Assembly: GCA_041180785.1 (NCBI GenBank)
Contig: JBEGQV010000030.1
Span: 1-7,220, forward strand
DNA length: 7,220 bases
Source: Sandaracinomonas sp041180785
Lineage (GTDB): Bacteria; Bacteroidota; Bacteroidia; Cytophagales; Spirosomataceae
Direction of reading: 5' to 3'
Under the pieces are notes generated by a model, which made no database searches, was not told the DNA's origin, and was given only the letters and a program-made list of their open reading frames with translations. The position numbers and the translations under genes were made by a program. Shown here piece after piece: positions 1 to 6,844 of the stretch. Each line of letters starts with the position of its first letter. Position 1 is the first letter of the stretch.

Positions 1-995
1 GAAAGTAAAATTTTCTTAGCATATTCAACACAGATTTTCACTTCTTTTGAAGCATCTGAATCTGCAGGAACATCATATTCTAATTCGATAGTTACAGGGA
101 ATTTGTATTTCTTGTCACGAACCAATTTTAAAATTTGTGGAATAGGAGTGTCTCCTTTGCCCCATGCTAAATTGGCTCCGCCATGTTCTTTATTTTGGCG
201 ATCTTTTAAGTGCATACTGGTGATACGATCACTTTTATTTTCAATCAATTTTAAAAGAGTATCCACTGTGTTTGGTCCACCTGCTGCTATGTAGTGTCCA
301 CAATCCAAATTCAATGAATTGTAAGGGGATTGTGCTAATGCAGTATCCCAGGCGGTGTCTGTTGCTTGTAGGTGTGCATGGTAACCAAAATAAATACCAT
401 GTTTAGCTCCCAAATCGCCTAAACGCTGTGTTTGCTTGGGATCAGTAGGTAATTCAACCGTAACTGATTTTGCACCTAAAATTTTGGCAACTTGTAGACC
501 CCATTCAATTTCTGCATCTGTATTATTTGCATTAAAAACATTTGGTTTAAACGCATACACTGAAATACCTGCTTTATCAAGCACTTTACGAGCCTCATGG
601 AATTTTTCCATCCCAACAGAATCTCTCCATGCTTTTGTGTCTTTTTGGTATTGTGCCATTTGAGCCCTTTGCTCATCGGTAAATGTTGGACGTTGTCCTG
701 GAACAAATTTAAATTGAACTGGATTCTTCGGTTTCCCAGCAAATTCTTCAACAGGATCACCCATTAATTCCAATGCAGAAATACCAGCCTCATTACAATA
801 TTTAATGATATCATCAAGACTGCCTGGCATACTTCTATATGAATAAGTAATTGTTCCAATTTGAACGCCTGCAAATTTTGAATTTGGCTTTGCTAACATA
901 CCCGCAAACGATTTGTTTACGGCAAATAGTCCAAGAGAAGCAATAGCTCCTTTGATTAAAAAATCTCTTCGTGAATTATGTAATTCGCTTGACAT
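1..995 (-). CDS. Tat-exported sugar phosphate isomerase/epimerase (xylose isomerase-like TIM barrel), 3' end cut by window
   Basis: 331 complete codons are visible, and the frame is open to the left edge with only the last few residues and the stop missing. The start ATG at 995 opens with MSSELHNSRRDFLIKG, a clear twin-arginine motif (SRRDFL, residues 8-13) followed by a hydrophobic stretch to about residue 31, so the protein is probably folded in the cytoplasm and exported by Tat. The rest fits the AP-endonuclease-2/xylose isomerase-like TIM barrel. Likely metal ligands, by analogy with ketose 3-epimerases, are Glu181 (SVTVELP), Asp231 (LDCGHY), His262 (SMHLKDR) and Glu303 (TIELEYD). His206 and His208 (GYHAH) are also conserved-looking. 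The family isomerises or epimerises sugars with a divalent metal; the substrate here cannot be told. It is followed on the same strand side by no visible partner, and is separated from the upstream hydrolase gene by 121 bp, so it is probably transcribed on its own. Family call is firm, substrate unknown. Confidence 0.9.
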   Translation of the reverse strand, partial: MSSELHNSRRDFLIKGAIASLGLFAVNKSFAGMLAKPNSKFAGVQIGTITYSYRSMPGSLDDIIKYCNEAGISALELMGDPVEEFAGKPKNPVQFKFVPGQRPTFTDEQRAQMAQYQKDTKAWRDSVGMEKFHEARKVLDKAGISVYAFKPNVFNANNTDAEIEWGLQVAKILGAKSVTVELPTDPKQTQRLGDLGAKHGIYFGYHAHLQATDTAWDTALAQSPYNSLNLDCGHYIAAGGPNTVDTLLKLIENKSDRITSMHLKDRQNKEHGGANLAWGKGDTPIPQILKLVRDKKYKFPVTIELEYDVPADSDASKEVKICVEYAKKILL

Positions 996-1094
996 AGTTT
1001 CTTAGGTTTAGTTAAGTAATAAGTAAGAAATAATAAGCAATAAGTTTACGATTTATTTGAATAGCTTGTATACTTTTTTACAGTTTTGAGACCA
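996..1094. other. Intergenic leader of the isomerase gene; no promoter recognised
   Basis: This AT-rich gap should contain the promoter of the isomerase gene. I looked for the Bacteroidota TAnnTTTG -7 element on the minus strand and found no match. The stretch nearest the gene holds three AATAAG copies (1018-1023, 1032-1037, 1039-1044), which look like low-complexity sequence rather than an organised repeat. A GTATAC palindrome lies within the upstream half. Either the promoter is degenerate or the gene is read through from the hydrolase. Confidence 0.35.
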
Positions 1095-1118
1095 AATTGC
1101 TCTTTTTATCGAGCAATT
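1095..1118 (-). terminator. Stem-loop at the stop codon of the serine hydrolase gene, possible terminator
   Basis: A perfect 8-bp inverted repeat, AATTGCTC and GAGCAATT, encloses an 8-nt A-rich loop on the minus strand. The first arm overlaps the hydrolase stop codon at 1117-1119. There is no real U-tract after the second arm (it continues TGGTCTC), so termination efficiency is doubtful. The position, between two genes on the same strand, suits a terminator or a 3'-end stabilising hairpin. Confidence 0.4.
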
Positions 1119-2649
1119 ATTGCCCTTTGATTTCCATTGAACCATTTATATCGTAAGAATTGGACACATTTAACACATAGCCTGCTGATGACTTACTCAA
1201 TTTCCAATCCCAATGATGTGGACTTTCAAAATAGCGAAGTGTAATGCCTAAACTTCCATCAGTATTCCAATAGTAGGATCCAGCGACCTTAAAAGGGGCA
1301 ATTCCTGTTAATGCACTTTTTGCTTGTCGCAATAAATAAGGACCCTTTAAATTAGTTTCAGATAGTGCAAATGTACCTTCATTTAATGGAATTGTATAAC
1401 TTCCTTCGGTATCTTGAAGGTTTAACTGTAAACGATTACCATTTTCTTTGATTTGGATGGATTTAAATCCAAATGCATTGTCCTGTAATTTAATTGCTTG
1501 TTGATTAAAATCACCAATGTGTGGATTTGAAGCCGTTTCCGGAGAAGTTAGTTCCATTTCAGCTAATTGTTTTTTCAGTGCAGTTAATTCCTCAAGATTT
1601 GACGGTAATTTATTGGTTGAAAAGGCAGGCAATAAATGCTGCCAAATATTGTTTAAATCATCTGGTAAATCTTGTGATTCTGAGGTGATAACTACCACTG
1701 CATCTTTTTCTGGAAACATGACGATATATTGTCCAAAAGCCCCATCTGCTCGAAAAGCGCCATTTCTACATCTCCAAAATTGATACCCATATCCTTGTAA
1801 CCAATCCGATGAATCCTTTTTTGATTGTCGTGCTGTTGGGTCTTGTTCAATTTGTTTACTGGTGGCTTCAGTAACCCATTTCTCTGATAGAATTTGTTTT
1901 CCGTTCCATTTTCCTTTTTGTAAATATAATTGACCAAATTTAGCCATGTCTTCAGTTTTGACACGTATTCCCCAACCGCCCACATTGATACCTTTTGGAT
2001 CCGTTTCCCAGTCAATGTTTTTGATGTGCAAAGGTTGTAACAGTTTTGTTTCTAAAAAGTCAATTGTTTTTTGTCCGGAAACTTTTTGTACAATGGCACT
2101 CAACATATAAGTTGCCAAGGTATTGTATAAAAATTTAGAACCAGGTTGATGGTCAATTTGGGCACTTAAAAACCCACGAACCCAATTGTCAGAAGTTGCG
2201 ACAACGTTTCTTAAAGGCTCTACGGTATGTCCTGCAGCCATCATCAATAAATCTTTAACGCGTAAATCGTGTAAGTATTGATTACTTGTGATGTCTTTGT
2301 TCTCTGGAAAAAAGGAAATAACCTTATCTTCAACCCTTAATTTTCCAGCGTCTACCAAAAATCCAATGGCAGTTGAGGTCCAGCTTTTACTGACAGAATA
2401 CATGGTATGTTTCACATCCGCTGCATAGGGTTTTGCCCAGCCTTCTGCAATAACTTTTCCATGACGAAGTACCATGACGGAATGTAATTCGTGTTTTCCA
2501 TTGGAATAGCTTTTGATCCAATTGCTGATTGCTTTCGAAGATACACCTTCTGCTTCTGGCGTTGAACGTGGTAAGTCTTGTGCAACAACAAGAAATTGTA
2601 AGAGGAAGAACAGAAAGGTCAAGCCCGACTTTTGTGAAATAAGTTTCAT
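1117..2649 (-). CDS. Secreted serine hydrolase, beta-lactamase class C/PBP fold, with C-terminal beta-rich domain
   Basis: 510 aa. Residues 1-23 form a Sec signal peptide (hydrophobic LTFLFFLLQFLVVA, probable cut before Gln24); there is no lipobox Cys. The catalytic domain spans about 30-340. Ser85-Val-Ser-Lys88 is the SxxK nucleophile/base pair, in the usual context MYSVSKSW followed by a helix. Tyr175-Asn-Thr (KFLYNT) sits where the family has the YxN or YxS motif. GWGIRVKTEDMAKFGQLYL (226-243, near) is the typical mid-domain block, and ADGAFGQY (301-308) with VVVITS replaces the KTG/HxG strand. Residues from about 345 to 510 form a second, beta-rich domain seen on many Bacteroidota relatives. 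Such enzymes are esterases, amidases or D-amino-acid peptidases far more often than true beta-lactamases; the substrate is not predictable. The start ATG at 2649 is set by the signal peptide. It is divergent from the ModF-like gene and shares a 61-bp regulatory region with it. Confidence 0.9.
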   Translation of the reverse strand: MKLISQKSGLTFLFFLLQFLVVAQDLPRSTPEAEGVSSKAISNWIKSYSNGKHELHSVMVLRHGKVIAEGWAKPYAADVKHTMYSVSKSWTSTAIGFLVDAGKLRVEDKVISFFPENKDITSNQYLHDLRVKDLLMMAAGHTVEPLRNVVATSDNWVRGFLSAQIDHQPGSKFLYNTLATYMLSAIVQKVSGQKTIDFLETKLLQPLHIKNIDWETDPKGINVGGWGIRVKTEDMAKFGQLYLQKGKWNGKQILSEKWVTEATSKQIEQDPTARQSKKDSSDWLQGYGYQFWRCRNGAFRADGAFGQYIVMFPEKDAVVVITSESQDLPDDLNNIWQHLLPAFSTNKLPSNLEELTALKKQLAEMELTSPETASNPHIGDFNQQAIKLQDNAFGFKSIQIKENGNRLQLNLQDTEGSYTIPLNEGTFALSETNLKGPYLLRQAKSALTGIAPFKVAGSYYWNTDGSLGITLRYFESPHHWDWKLSKSSAGYVLNVSNSYDINGSMEIKGQ

Positions 2650-2664
2650 AATTAAAGGTTTGCG

Positions 2665-2688
2665 TGTAAATTAGAATCTTAATTTACA
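2665..2688. promoter_or_regulatory. Perfect inverted repeat in the divergent promoter region, candidate operator
   Basis: TGTAAATTA (2665-2673) and TAATTTACA (2680-2688) are exact reverse complements separated by 6 bp (GAATCT). The repeat lies in the 61-bp gap between two divergent genes and overlaps the end of the hydrolase -7 element and its predicted start site, the usual place for a repressor site. It could also form a hairpin in the hydrolase leader. No regulator gene is present in the window to pair with it, and the high A+T raises the chance of accidental palindromes. Confidence 0.4.
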
Positions 2689-2694
2689 AACATA
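2687..2694 (-). promoter_or_regulatory. Bacteroidota-type -7 promoter element for the serine hydrolase gene
   Basis: The minus strand reads TATGTTTG here, an exact match to TAnnTTTG, 37 nt upstream of the hydrolase ATG. Transcription would begin near 2680 and give a leader of about 30 nt. No convincing -33 TTTG lies at the usual distance upstream (the stretch reads ATTCAAAAATCTAAA), so this is a half-supported promoter. Confidence 0.45.
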
Positions 2695-2710
2695 TTTAGA
2701 TTTTTGAATC

Positions 2711-4159
2711 ATGAGTGATATTTTATTAGAAGTTGATGGCTTGGGAGTGGCGTATGGGGCTGATAAAATAGTCAATGATATTTCTTTTACAATTCGAGCA
2801 GGAGAGAATTGGGCAATTGTTGGAGCGATGGGTACAGGAAAAAGTACGTTGGCCAAAGCTTTATGTGGGCGATTGTTTCGAACGGGAACTGTTCGATATT
2901 TTGATTCCGATCAACATGTTCATGTGTATTTAGTTGAACAGCAGCATCATTTCAAAAATCGTTCCAATGTGAATGAATTTTACTTGCAGCAACGATTTAA
3001 TGCTGCTGATTCGGAAGATTCTTATACCATCCGAGAAGAATTATCAAATGATCATCAGGAGGAAGCCACAAAATGGATGCAGTTGTTTAATATGGAATCT
3101 CATTGGGATAAGCCAATTTTACAATTATCAAACGGTGAAAACAAGCGTTTACAAATGGTAAATGCATTACTGAAGCATCCTGATTTTTTAATATTTGATA
3201 ATCCATTTTTGGGATTGGATACGGAAGGTAGAAAATTATTAAATGCAGCCTTAGGGGTAATTCAACAACAGGGAGTTCCTTTTTTATTGATTAATTCTCC
3301 GATCGAAATGCCTGAAATGATTAGCCATGTGATGGTTTTGCAAAATGGACAATTGGCTTGGTTGGGCCCAGTAGCAAATTATGATGCAGAGCAATTTACG
3401 CTTCATACTCTCGATGGTTTTAAACAAAAGTTGGATGAATTAATCCAAACGCGCGCAGCGTTTGATCCATTTGTTCAAGCTGTTAAAATGGAAGATGTCC
3501 AAATTAAATATGGTTCGAGAACTATTTTAAGTCATCAACATTGGGAAATAAATAAAGGAGAAGCCTGGGCATTGAAAGGACCTAATGGGGCAGGTAAGTC
3601 GACAATGATCAGCATGATTACGGCAGATAACCCACAAAGTTATAGTCAGAAATTATGGTTATTTGATCGAAGAAGAGGAACAGGGGAGAGTATATGGGAA
3701 ATAAAAAAACGGATTGGATTTGTGAGTCCAGAGCTTCATTTGTATTTTAAAAATACCGGAAAATGTTTATCGGTTGTTGGTTCGGGGATGTTGGATACCT
3801 TGGGATTATTTAAACCATTAACTGAAACGCAAAAACATCGTTCTTTGCTTTGGTTGGAAGTCCTAGGTATTGGACATTTAGCGGATAAAGAGTTTTATAG
3901 AATTTCTCAAGGAGAACAACGAATGGTTTTATTGGCAAGGGCTTTGGTGAAAAATCCTCCTTTGTTGATATTGGATGAGCCTTGTCAGGGATTAGATGCT
4001 GGACAAATTGAGCACATTAAAAAAGTGCTCGACTATTTAGTTGAGCACTCAGATACAACCTTAATTTATGTAAGTCACTATGTAAGTGATATTCCTTCCT
4101 GTGTGAGACAAACAAAAGAACTTAGTCTTGTCCCAACAGTCCAGCAGCCCATTGCGTAG
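2711..4159 (+). CDS. Soluble tandem ABC ATPase of the ModF/PhrA type
   Basis: 482 aa with two ABC ATPase domains and no membrane segment. Domain 1 (about 3-235): Walker A GAMGTGKST (38-46), signature LSNGE (139-143), Walker B FLIFDNP (159-165). Domain 2 (about 258-470): Walker A GPNGAGKST (290-298), block DNPQSYS then FDRRRGTGESIWEIKKRIGF (319-338 region), signature ISQGE (398-402), Walker B LLILDEP (418-424), H-loop His456. The DNPQ and RRRGxGESIW blocks are characteristic of proteins annotated ModF (molybdate ABC ATPase) or PhrA. Domain 1 carries Asn164 in place of the catalytic Glu and has no H-loop His (INSPIE, 194-199), so only one domain looks fully able to hydrolyse ATP. No molybdate permease or binding protein is nearby, so a transport role is not supported; the true role is unknown. 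Its 3' end overlaps the convergent TolC-family gene by 38 bp. Confidence 0.88.
   Translation: MSDILLEVDGLGVAYGADKIVNDISFTIRAGENWAIVGAMGTGKSTLAKALCGRLFRTGTVRYFDSDQHVHVYLVEQQHHFKNRSNVNEFYLQQRFNAADSEDSYTIREELSNDHQEEATKWMQLFNMESHWDKPILQLSNGENKRLQMVNALLKHPDFLIFDNPFLGLDTEGRKLLNAALGVIQQQGVPFLLINSPIEMPEMISHVMVLQNGQLAWLGPVANYDAEQFTLHTLDGFKQKLDELIQTRAAFDPFVQAVKMEDVQIKYGSRTILSHQHWEINKGEAWALKGPNGAGKSTMISMITADNPQSYSQKLWLFDRRRGTGESIWEIKKRIGFVSPELHLYFKNTGKCLSVVGSGMLDTLGLFKPLTETQKHRSLLWLEVLGIGHLADKEFYRISQGEQRMVLLARALVKNPPLLILDEPCQGLDAGQIEHIKKVLDYLVEHSDTTLIYVSHYVSDIPSCVRQTKELSLVPTVQQPIA
4019..4049 (-). terminator. Intrinsic terminator of the export operon, located inside the ModF-like gene
   Basis: On the minus strand, AGTGCTC pairs with GAGCACT (7 bp). 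Past one A-C mismatch, two more pairs (AC/GT) close a TAAATA loop. The second arm runs directly into a T-run (positions 4024-4019). This is a standard intrinsic terminator shape and lies 73 nt past the TolC-family stop codon. It falls within codons for residues about 437-447 of the opposing ABC ATPase. On the plus strand the same hairpin has 10 pairs with one G-U, but no U-tract follows it. Confidence 0.65.
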
Positions 4160-5525
4160 CATACATGCTTTTGTAAAATTTGGCTTTGGTTTCAATCATT
4201 TTTTCGATGCTTTCTAAAGTCTTTAATTCCCTGGAATTTATCATAAACAAAGATCCCTCTCCGTTTTCCAATCGCATTTCTTCCGATTTTGTTAATTTTT
4301 TGTAATTATCTACCAGGGCATGTTGAATTTTTAACTGAGTTTTTAAATTTTCAAATTCTGTATGGTATTGTTTAATTTTAACTTCAATGGTGTTTCGCTT
4401 TAAAGATTGATTAATTTGTTCTTCTTGGTATTTTAATTTCACTTTTTCATATTCTCCTCTTCCAAATCGAAGGGGAATGGGTAACTCAATTTTTAATCCA
4501 GCAATGAAATTTTTACTCAAATTGTTATCCGTAAACATATTGTTGAATTGGTTTCCAGGACTCAATTGTTGGTAATCCACATTGATTTTTGGTAGTAAAT
4601 TTTGGAATTTTAACTGCTTTTCAACTTGCAAAGCCCGCAATTTAAAATCATATATTTTTATTTCAGGATGTAAATCCTCTGCTCGTTGGAGCATCGCATT
4701 TACATTTAAATTAAATTCTTGCCATGCTTTTTGATTATTTAATTCTGAATCAGGTGTTATGCTTGGGTCTAAGAGGATGTTTTGACCATTTTTGTCCCAC
4801 AAATAGCTTGATAATACTATTCGATTTTTTTGGGCGTTTAAGTCGGCATTTTGCAAATAATTTTCATAAAATTGAACTTGGGTAAAAGATTCAAGCGTAT
4901 CAACGGCTGGTCGTTCTCCCAATTCAAATGACTTTTTTATCAAATCAAATCTTTTTTTATTGATCTGTAAGATTTGCTGAACCGTCTCCACTATTTGTAC
5001 TGATTTTACCCATTCCCAATAGGCGGTTGCGGATTCAAACACAAGATTATTAAGGATAACTTTTTGCTCTTGTTGGCTTAATTGATTCATTATTTTGGCC
5101 TGATTCAAAGCCGCTCTTCGCTTATCTATTAAAAGATCTTTTCCTAAAGGAATGCTAATTCCAATGTAACTGCTACTTCCAAATGTTTTGGTCGGGTCTA
5201 CTTTAAATCCTTCATAATTTTCTGTTCCAACTGAAAATTCTGTTCCAAACCATGTTGGAATAGATAATTCAGGTGAATTGTACTCATAATACGTTTTACC
5301 ATCAAAGGATTTTTTCGAATAGTAATGCGAAAATATCGGGTCAAAAGCTCCTCTGCTGGATAAAATTTCTGCCTCTGATTTTTTTACAAGCAAATTGGAT
5401 TGTACATAAATCGGATGGAATTTTTTGACAATTTCCAAATATTGAATGATGGAAAGCGTCTTTGATTCGGCAAACGCTTTCGTCGACATCAAAAAAACAA
5501 GTACAATAAATGGTAATTTTTTCAT
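4122..5525 (-). CDS. TolC-family outer-membrane efflux/secretion channel
   Basis: 467 aa from the ATG at 5525. That start is chosen because it yields a clean Sec signal peptide, MKKLPFIVLVFLMSTKAFA, cut before Glu20; an in-frame upstream ATG at 5606 would bury the signal inside a charged extension overlapping the adaptor gene. The mature part has the two-repeat architecture of the outer-membrane efflux protein family: repeat 1 about 35-245 and repeat 2 about 285-460, each beginning with a HP motif (His37-Pro, His286-Pro) and long amphipathic helices. Turn-like GERPAVDTLES (203-213) and NGEGSLFMINS (421-431) occupy equivalent places. TolC-like trimers form the outer-membrane duct and periplasmic tunnel. 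The gene follows the adaptor stop by a single base and is the last of the operon. It carries no lipobox Cys. Close to the family's usual length; complete. Confidence 0.9.
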   Translation of the reverse strand: MKKLPFIVLVFLMSTKAFAESKTLSIIQYLEIVKKFHPIYVQSNLLVKKSEAEILSSRGAFDPIFSHYYSKKSFDGKTYYEYNSPELSIPTWFGTEFSVGTENYEGFKVDPTKTFGSSSYIGISIPLGKDLLIDKRRAALNQAKIMNQLSQQEQKVILNNLVFESATAYWEWVKSVQIVETVQQILQINKKRFDLIKKSFELGERPAVDTLESFTQVQFYENYLQNADLNAQKNRIVLSSYLWDKNGQNILLDPSITPDSELNNQKAWQEFNLNVNAMLQRAEDLHPEIKIYDFKLRALQVEKQLKFQNLLPKINVDYQQLSPGNQFNNMFTDNNLSKNFIAGLKIELPIPLRFGRGEYEKVKLKYQEEQINQSLKRNTIEVKIKQYHTEFENLKTQLKIQHALVDNYKKLTKSEEMRLENGEGSLFMINSRELKTLESIEKMIETKAKFYKSMYATQWAAGLLGQD

Positions 5526-5526
5526 G

Positions 5527-6831
5527 TTAATTGGATTTCTTTTTCTTCGGTTCAGCTGCTTGGTAATAATCAGGCGGGAATCCGTTGATATTTCTCCACA
5601 ATTCATACCCTATCATCACATCTTTTAATAAGGCGATGCCTTGCGCTCCCATTCCTAGTGTTAATTCTTTTGGCCATGGGCGGTCTGCTGGATTGGGAGC
5701 AACCAATACTCGATACATTCCATTTGAACTTACAGAAGTTTCAATGGCAAACACCTTTCCTCCAAAAGTACCATAACTTGTTTGTGGCCAACCGGAGAAA
5801 ACAATAGCTGGAAATCCATCAAAGGTGAAGCGTACTTTTTGACCTATAGAAAGTAAGGGGAGGTCCATTGGTCGAACAAACATTTCTACCGCTAAATCGT
5901 TTCGATTTGGAACAATTTCAGCAATTGATTCACCTTCCTTTAAAATCTCTCCAATACCTGATTTTTTCGCTTGTACAATTTGTCCATTTTGTGGCGCAAT
6001 AATATAATATAGCCCTTGTCGAATGCGGTAGTTGCTTAACTGGTTTTCCATTTTGGCTAAGTCTCCTTCTGCAGTAGATTCCATACTTAAGGCACTTAAT
6101 TTATCACCAATGGCTTTATTTGATTTGTCCTGGTATTCTTGTTCAATGCCATTTAACTCCAGTTTTAAATTCTCTAATTCTTGAAGACTAACATTGATTT
6201 TGTTTTCAATTACAATTTTCTTTGCTTGCGAATTTCGAAAACTTGCAACGCGTTGTTGGTATTGCGTCTGCGAAACAAGACCTTGTTTGAACATTTTTTC
6301 TTGTCGCTCTAGTTGATCTTTCGCAAGTTGAAATTCATTCTCCAAGGCATTTAATTCAGCTTTTTCTCCAACAAGTTTATCTTCCGTTTGTTTAATTTTA
6401 TTTTTTGTTTGTGTTAATTTAATTTTCTTGGCACGATTGATTGCATCGACTTGGTTCTGACTTGCATTGGCCTTTTGCTGATAATAATCAATAGTTATTT
6501 TTTTTACTTCTACTTGTTTTTTGGTGCGTTGAACCAATTGCGGATCTAAATATTCTGTTTTTACCTCAGAAATTAAGGCAATTGTATCGCCAGCCTGTAC
6601 ATAATCACCCTCTTTTACCCACCATTTGCTTATCTTTCCAGCAATGGGTGAGTTGATTTCCTGTGATCGATTTTCTTGTTTGATGGTTGTAACCGTACCT
6701 TTTGACTTTATGTTTTGGGTCCATGGTAAAAACAAAAAGATAACCAAACCCAGTAACAAACCATAAATCCATGGTTTTATCACTTGATTATTTTCAATTT
6801 GGTAGATTTTTTGATAGGATTTAAATTCCAT
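5527..6831 (-). CDS. HlyD-family periplasmic adaptor (membrane fusion protein)
   Basis: 434 aa. A short cytoplasmic N-terminus is followed by one membrane segment at about 20-37 (PWIYGLLLGLVIFLFLPW). Residues 55-90 form the first half of a lipoyl-like domain (INSPIAGKISKWWVKEGDYV then GDTIALI). About 95-265 is a long Lys/Glu/Gln-rich coiled-coil hairpin, with GLVSQTQYQQ (184-193) near its turn. The second lipoyl half is at 275-307 (IAPQNGQIVQ, then GEILKEGESIAEIVP), and a beta-barrel domain follows to about 405. The protein ends in a Lys-rich tail (EPKKKKSN). Adaptors of this type bridge an inner-membrane ABC exporter to a TolC channel, matching the flanking genes exactly. The gene lies 13 nt after the ABC gene's stop and ends 1 nt before the channel gene, so translation is probably coupled. 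Complete; cargo not predictable. Confidence 0.93.
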   Translation of the reverse strand: MEFKSYQKIYQIENNQVIKPWIYGLLLGLVIFLFLPWTQNIKSKGTVTTIKQENRSQEINSPIAGKISKWWVKEGDYVQAGDTIALISEVKTEYLDPQLVQRTKKQVEVKKITIDYYQQKANASQNQVDAINRAKKIKLTQTKNKIKQTEDKLVGEKAELNALENEFQLAKDQLERQEKMFKQGLVSQTQYQQRVASFRNSQAKKIVIENKINVSLQELENLKLELNGIEQEYQDKSNKAIGDKLSALSMESTAEGDLAKMENQLSNYRIRQGLYYIIAPQNGQIVQAKKSGIGEILKEGESIAEIVPNRNDLAVEMFVRPMDLPLLSIGQKVRFTFDGFPAIVFSGWPQTSYGTFGGKVFAIETSVSSNGMYRVLVAPNPADRPWPKELTLGMGAQGIALLKDVMIGYELWRNINGFPPDYYQAAEPKKKKSN

Positions 6832-6844
6832 ATGTTTCTTATTT

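Noticed and set aside
436..760. Open frames on both strands within the isomerase gene
   Set aside because: They overlap a strongly supported TIM-barrel gene and show no domain features of their own.
1018..1044. AATAAG repeats before the isomerase gene
   Set aside because: Irregular spacing and AT-rich low complexity; no sign of an organised repeat or binding array.
1692..2015. A 107-aa open frame overlapping the serine hydrolase gene on the same strand in another frame
   Set aside because: It has no recognisable motifs and lies wholly within a well-supported gene, so it is a shadow frame.
2643..2687. A plus-strand promoter for the ModF-like gene (candidates TAAGTTTC, or TTTG at 2659 with TAATTTAC at 2680)
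   Set aside because: Each departs from TAnnTTTG at one or two key bases or has non-ideal spacing; not strong enough to list.
2711..4159. Naming the tandem ATPase modF
   Set aside because: Family resemblance is good, but no molybdate transport genes, molybdate-responsive site or cofactor genes are visible, so the symbol was not assigned.
4160..4220. A plus-strand terminator just after the ModF-like gene
   Set aside because: I found no stem longer than about 4 bp followed by a T-run in this stretch.
5526..5606. A 27-residue N-terminal extension of the TolC-family protein from an upstream in-frame ATG
   Set aside because: It is charged, overlaps the adaptor's coding end and would place a clean signal peptide internally; the ATG at 5525 is the better start.
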